Shown here: piece after piece, positions 61,401-64,000 of the stretch
Layout of the letters: the number at the start of each line of letters is the position of its first letter
How positions within the stretch are numbered: the first letter of the stretch is position 1
Assembly (NCBI GenBank): GCA_000708835.1
Contig: DF237354.1
Span: 1-64,000, forward strand
DNA: 64,000 bases
Direction: 5' to 3'
DNA from: Klebsormidium nitens
Taxonomy: Eukaryota; Streptophyta; Klebsormidiophyceae; Klebsormidiales; Klebsormidiaceae
The notes under the pieces: generated by a model
What the model saw: only the letters and a program-made list of their open reading frames with translations
The model's database searches: none
Told to the model about the DNA's origin: nothing
Made by a program: the position numbers and the translations under genes

Positions 61401-64000
61401 AGTCATTTGGAAGCGCTTGCTGTGCTGTTCTCTAAGGCTTCTCCTTTGGACTTGCTTTCACATACGGTGTGCCTTGATTCCGCTCCGACTTGAAATTTTT
61501 GACACTGGCAATGATGAATATAATCTGAATGCTATGCCAATCTTGGCAGTTCAAACTCCTCGATCACATTTACTAGCCAACATTCCAACCTTAATCGGTG
61601 CCGTCACGAAACCGGCCGCGCTCGAAAAGCGGACCAGTCAAGAAAGTAAAGAAGTATGGGATGAGGCATCACTGAAAGATATCCCGACCGTAGCGCTTTG
61701 GCTGGCACGCGCGTAGAGCTCAATCCCCGCTCGCGGCTGCTGCGCATTCTGAACTACGCGCAGATCGAGGCCGCGTAGCTCAAAAGGGCCCGCTGTGGCC
61801 GCCGTGGGCAGGAGTTTCGGCCGCTAAGGTAGTGGGGTTGACGAGCTCGAGCGCGACCGGTCGACCAGATGCCCCACATCGGCAGCACAGTTACAGCCGT
61901 GCCTCGCACGGCCGGGCGCTCACTGGGCTTGTCCGAAACCGTCCAGATATTGCGCGCGCTCGCGCCGGAAAACAGCACAGTGGTTCAAAGACGTACGCGC
62001 ACAGAGCACCTGTCGTCGCCACTGCCATTCCGAGTCGAGCGGCGCCCGCCGCGCCGCGCGGGTGCGCGCGTACGGCGAAGAGCCGCAGGCGGCTGCTGCC
62101 GACAGCTCGAAACTTGTTTCGACGCAGTTTTTGTGTGTGAGTTGAAGAGCAGGATGATCGTCGCGATCAGAATACGTATCGTATTCTCACACTTCGCCGC
62201 TTCTACTGCCAGCTTCTCGCCACTGACCAGGCCCGTTGACTTGATCTAGCGCCTTTCTTTAGTGCCTTTGGAACCCGTTTCCCTCCTCCAACGTTCTTGA
62301 TGTTTGAAAGGCAATGAAGAAGGCTTCTCAGGATTTGTGCCAAATGCAGGCTCCAGCATGCAAACGAGTGTAGAATGAATCTCGAGTGCTAAGACCATAT
62401 CGGACGTCGTGGTGATGATGAATGTTTCGACATATATGGGCAGATTCGCCCAGATTGAGTGGTGATTCTTCTGATGCCGCTCGCGCTTCAGTGAAAGTGC
62501 CGTTCTTACATGAGCACGTACTTTACTTAAGAGTGTCTTCTTCCCGCATACTACGCATGTCGGGCTCAACTTCTGACCTGTGTCCTGGTCCCAGCTTTCT
62601 TTTGGCCAATCGCACTTGTCAATGTGGGAATAGCTTGACAAGGCGTCTTGACGAAATTCATTCTACTACCTTAAATTCGCCTCACCTCGCTGTTTCTGAG
62701 AGTCTGCTAAGTGAACGAGTATTACTTTTCATGACAGCTGGCAAGCGGGTCGAAGGTCACTTAATGAGATTTACGAAAGGTCTGGCTTTCATTGTCGTTT
62801 AAATCCAGGCTTCTCCCGCGGTGCCGTTTCCATTTGAAACCCGAAGGTCGTAGAACCTGCAAGCGCCGATCTGGATGATCATCACATGAGTCGACAAAAG
62901 TAGCCAAAAGTAATGATTGTTAATTTCGCACCTGTTTGAAGCGCTTGCTTCAATCTGATCCTCTCAACGCGGGCCATGACTGAAACGGCGTTGGGCGGGC
63001 GGGTGGGACTTTTCGTCTCATTGATCCACCCTTGATTGCTGAGTCCGTTTTCGAGCCCCGATAAGGTTTGATAGCTTGATTTCCCGAGTCTGGGGACATC
63101 AAAAACCCATACGTCGAAGAACGACTGGTATACGTAATAGCCCATACATGCATATCTGCCGGAATTTGTAAGATTTCTGTACATTCCTGTATATTTTGGG
63201 AGAACTACTGACAAGGGACGCAACTCACGTAGCCGTGTAGAGAGCGTGGCCAAATAAGAAGACTCTGTACTATTTACTTCAACCCTATGAGACGGCTATT
63301 TGGAATCGGTGTTTCTGTGTGCGGCGATATCCAAGCTCCGGGCAGTGTATCTTCAAAAGAAGGACCTCTGTACCCAGTTGGAAGCGATACCGTTGGCTTG
63401 GCGGTGACACGACTCTATATTGATGGTCTTTCTTGCGCTAGATCATGGAAATCCCTCCACGTGCTCAAGCTTCTGCGATTGAAATCAACGGTTTTCTTTC
63501 AAACGCAATTGTTTTCTTTCTTCACGAAGAGGTCTAGGCACCTGACAAGCACTGTAGACTGCCCTTTTGTTTCAGTTCCTCTGGCAGTGCACTCAGTAAC
63601 CATCAGAGCCATTAGCAGGCGACTGGGATCAGGTCACAGATTAGTGATAATTGTGAGTTCCCTTGGCTTACAAAGAAAGCAACTGTGAAGAATCAAAGAG
63701 AAAGGTGGCAATGATGACAGTACTCATTCCCCGGGCTTCCGCCAACGCTGGGACTTTATGTCAACGGTCAAAGAGCCGCAACAAGGCAACCGCTAGGAAT
63801 GCGAAGATCGCTCTTTTCCGCAAAAAGGGAGCGAAAAAACACGTCAACGGCGCTTAGATCTATGTTTCGACTCTAAACTTTTGAGCTGGCCGTACCCGGT
63901 TGCACCTTGAGGACTTTTTAGGAGACCCGCTGCAAATGTTTGTTTGCTGCCAGTGATGGACAGATTGTTTTTGACGAGGTTATTTTCAGATCGAAAGTCG
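61400..64000 (+). repeat. Array repeat, unit 10 (long form, runs off the window)
   Basis: The hairpin block is at 61505-61555 (TGCCA 61535-61539 / TGGCA 61544-61548), 'GCGGACCAGTCAAGAAAGTAAAGAAGTATGGGATGAGGCAT' type sequence at about 61630-61670, and GGGGTTGACGAGCTC at 61832-61846. Block D, ending TGTTTCGACGCAGT, is at 62055-62130, and GGTGATGATGAATGTTTCGACATAT is at 62409-62433. GGGCCATGACTGAAACGGCG is at about 62970-62990, and GTGATGGACAGATTG at 63955-63969. It is the counterpart of unit 5 at an offset of about 8.4-9.0 kb. Confidence 0.6.

Noticed and set aside
45337-63720. Box C/D snoRNA cluster suggested by repeated ATGATGA words
   Set aside because: RTGATGA-like C boxes recur, but I saw no consistent CTGA D box with terminal stems at snoRNA spacing.
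43500-64000. CRISPR-like array
   Set aside because: The repeats are kilobase-scale and diverged, with no short identical repeats or spacers, and the genome is eukaryotic.

Overview
The window is nuclear DNA from a plant-lineage eukaryote. Every recognisable gene is split by GT-AG introns of roughly 60 bp to 2.8 kb, one product starts with a plastid-type leader, and several domain combinations are typical of streptophytes (ankyrin-type acyl-CoA-binding protein, the bHLH140/aprataxin-like multidomain protein, an alkenal double-bond reductase). Moderate GC, compact genes and a Kir-family protein, a family generally regarded as missing from flowering plants, suggest a streptophyte alga such as Klebsormidium. 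That assignment is inference.

Region 1 (1 to 32.8 kb) holds the genes. In order they are: a Kir-type channel homologue with a long N-terminal leader (+, 1050-4741); a DTW-domain tRNA-uridine aminocarboxypropyltransferase (-, 6963-9400); a small single-pass membrane protein (+, 9597-9872); a soluble acyl-CoA-binding/ankyrin protein (+, 10153-13497); a METTL/eEF1A-KMT-type methyltransferase with an unresolved first exon (-, 14823-16226); a 1029-residue DNA-repair-type protein with PBZ finger, P-loop kinase, macro, HIT and C-terminal zinc finger (+, 17361-22950); a type II membrane fucosyltransferase-like protein (-, 23713-26167); and an NADPH-dependent alkenal reductase (+, 27415-32792). Exons were joined by checking phase and GT/AG at each junction, and all joined frames close exactly. 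These are unrelated housekeeping and metabolic genes, not an operon.

Region 2 (32.8 to about 43.5 kb) has only short ORFs and low-complexity stretches, with nothing I can call a gene.

Region 3 (about 43.5 kb to the window end) is an array of diverged, same-orientation repeat units, about 0.9 to 3.4 kb each. Units share ordered anchors: a hairpin block, a conserved 'GCGGGCCAGTCAAGAAGCA'-type block, a GC-rich core with (CG)n runs and NotI-like sites, a block ending in AACTTGTTTCGACGCA, and a second hairpin CTGGGC...GCCCAG. Two long units (52.4-55.75 and 61.4-64.0 kb) match along most of their length. Unit 4 is interrupted by a small mobile element (48904-49326) with a 5-bp target-site duplication, palindromic ends and tRNA-like A and B boxes. 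A 200-N assembly gap lies inside that element.

The most unusual items are the Kir-like protein without a GYG selectivity filter, the palindrome-ended element, and the hairpin-bearing repeat array, where one hairpin copy shows a paired (compensatory) substitution.
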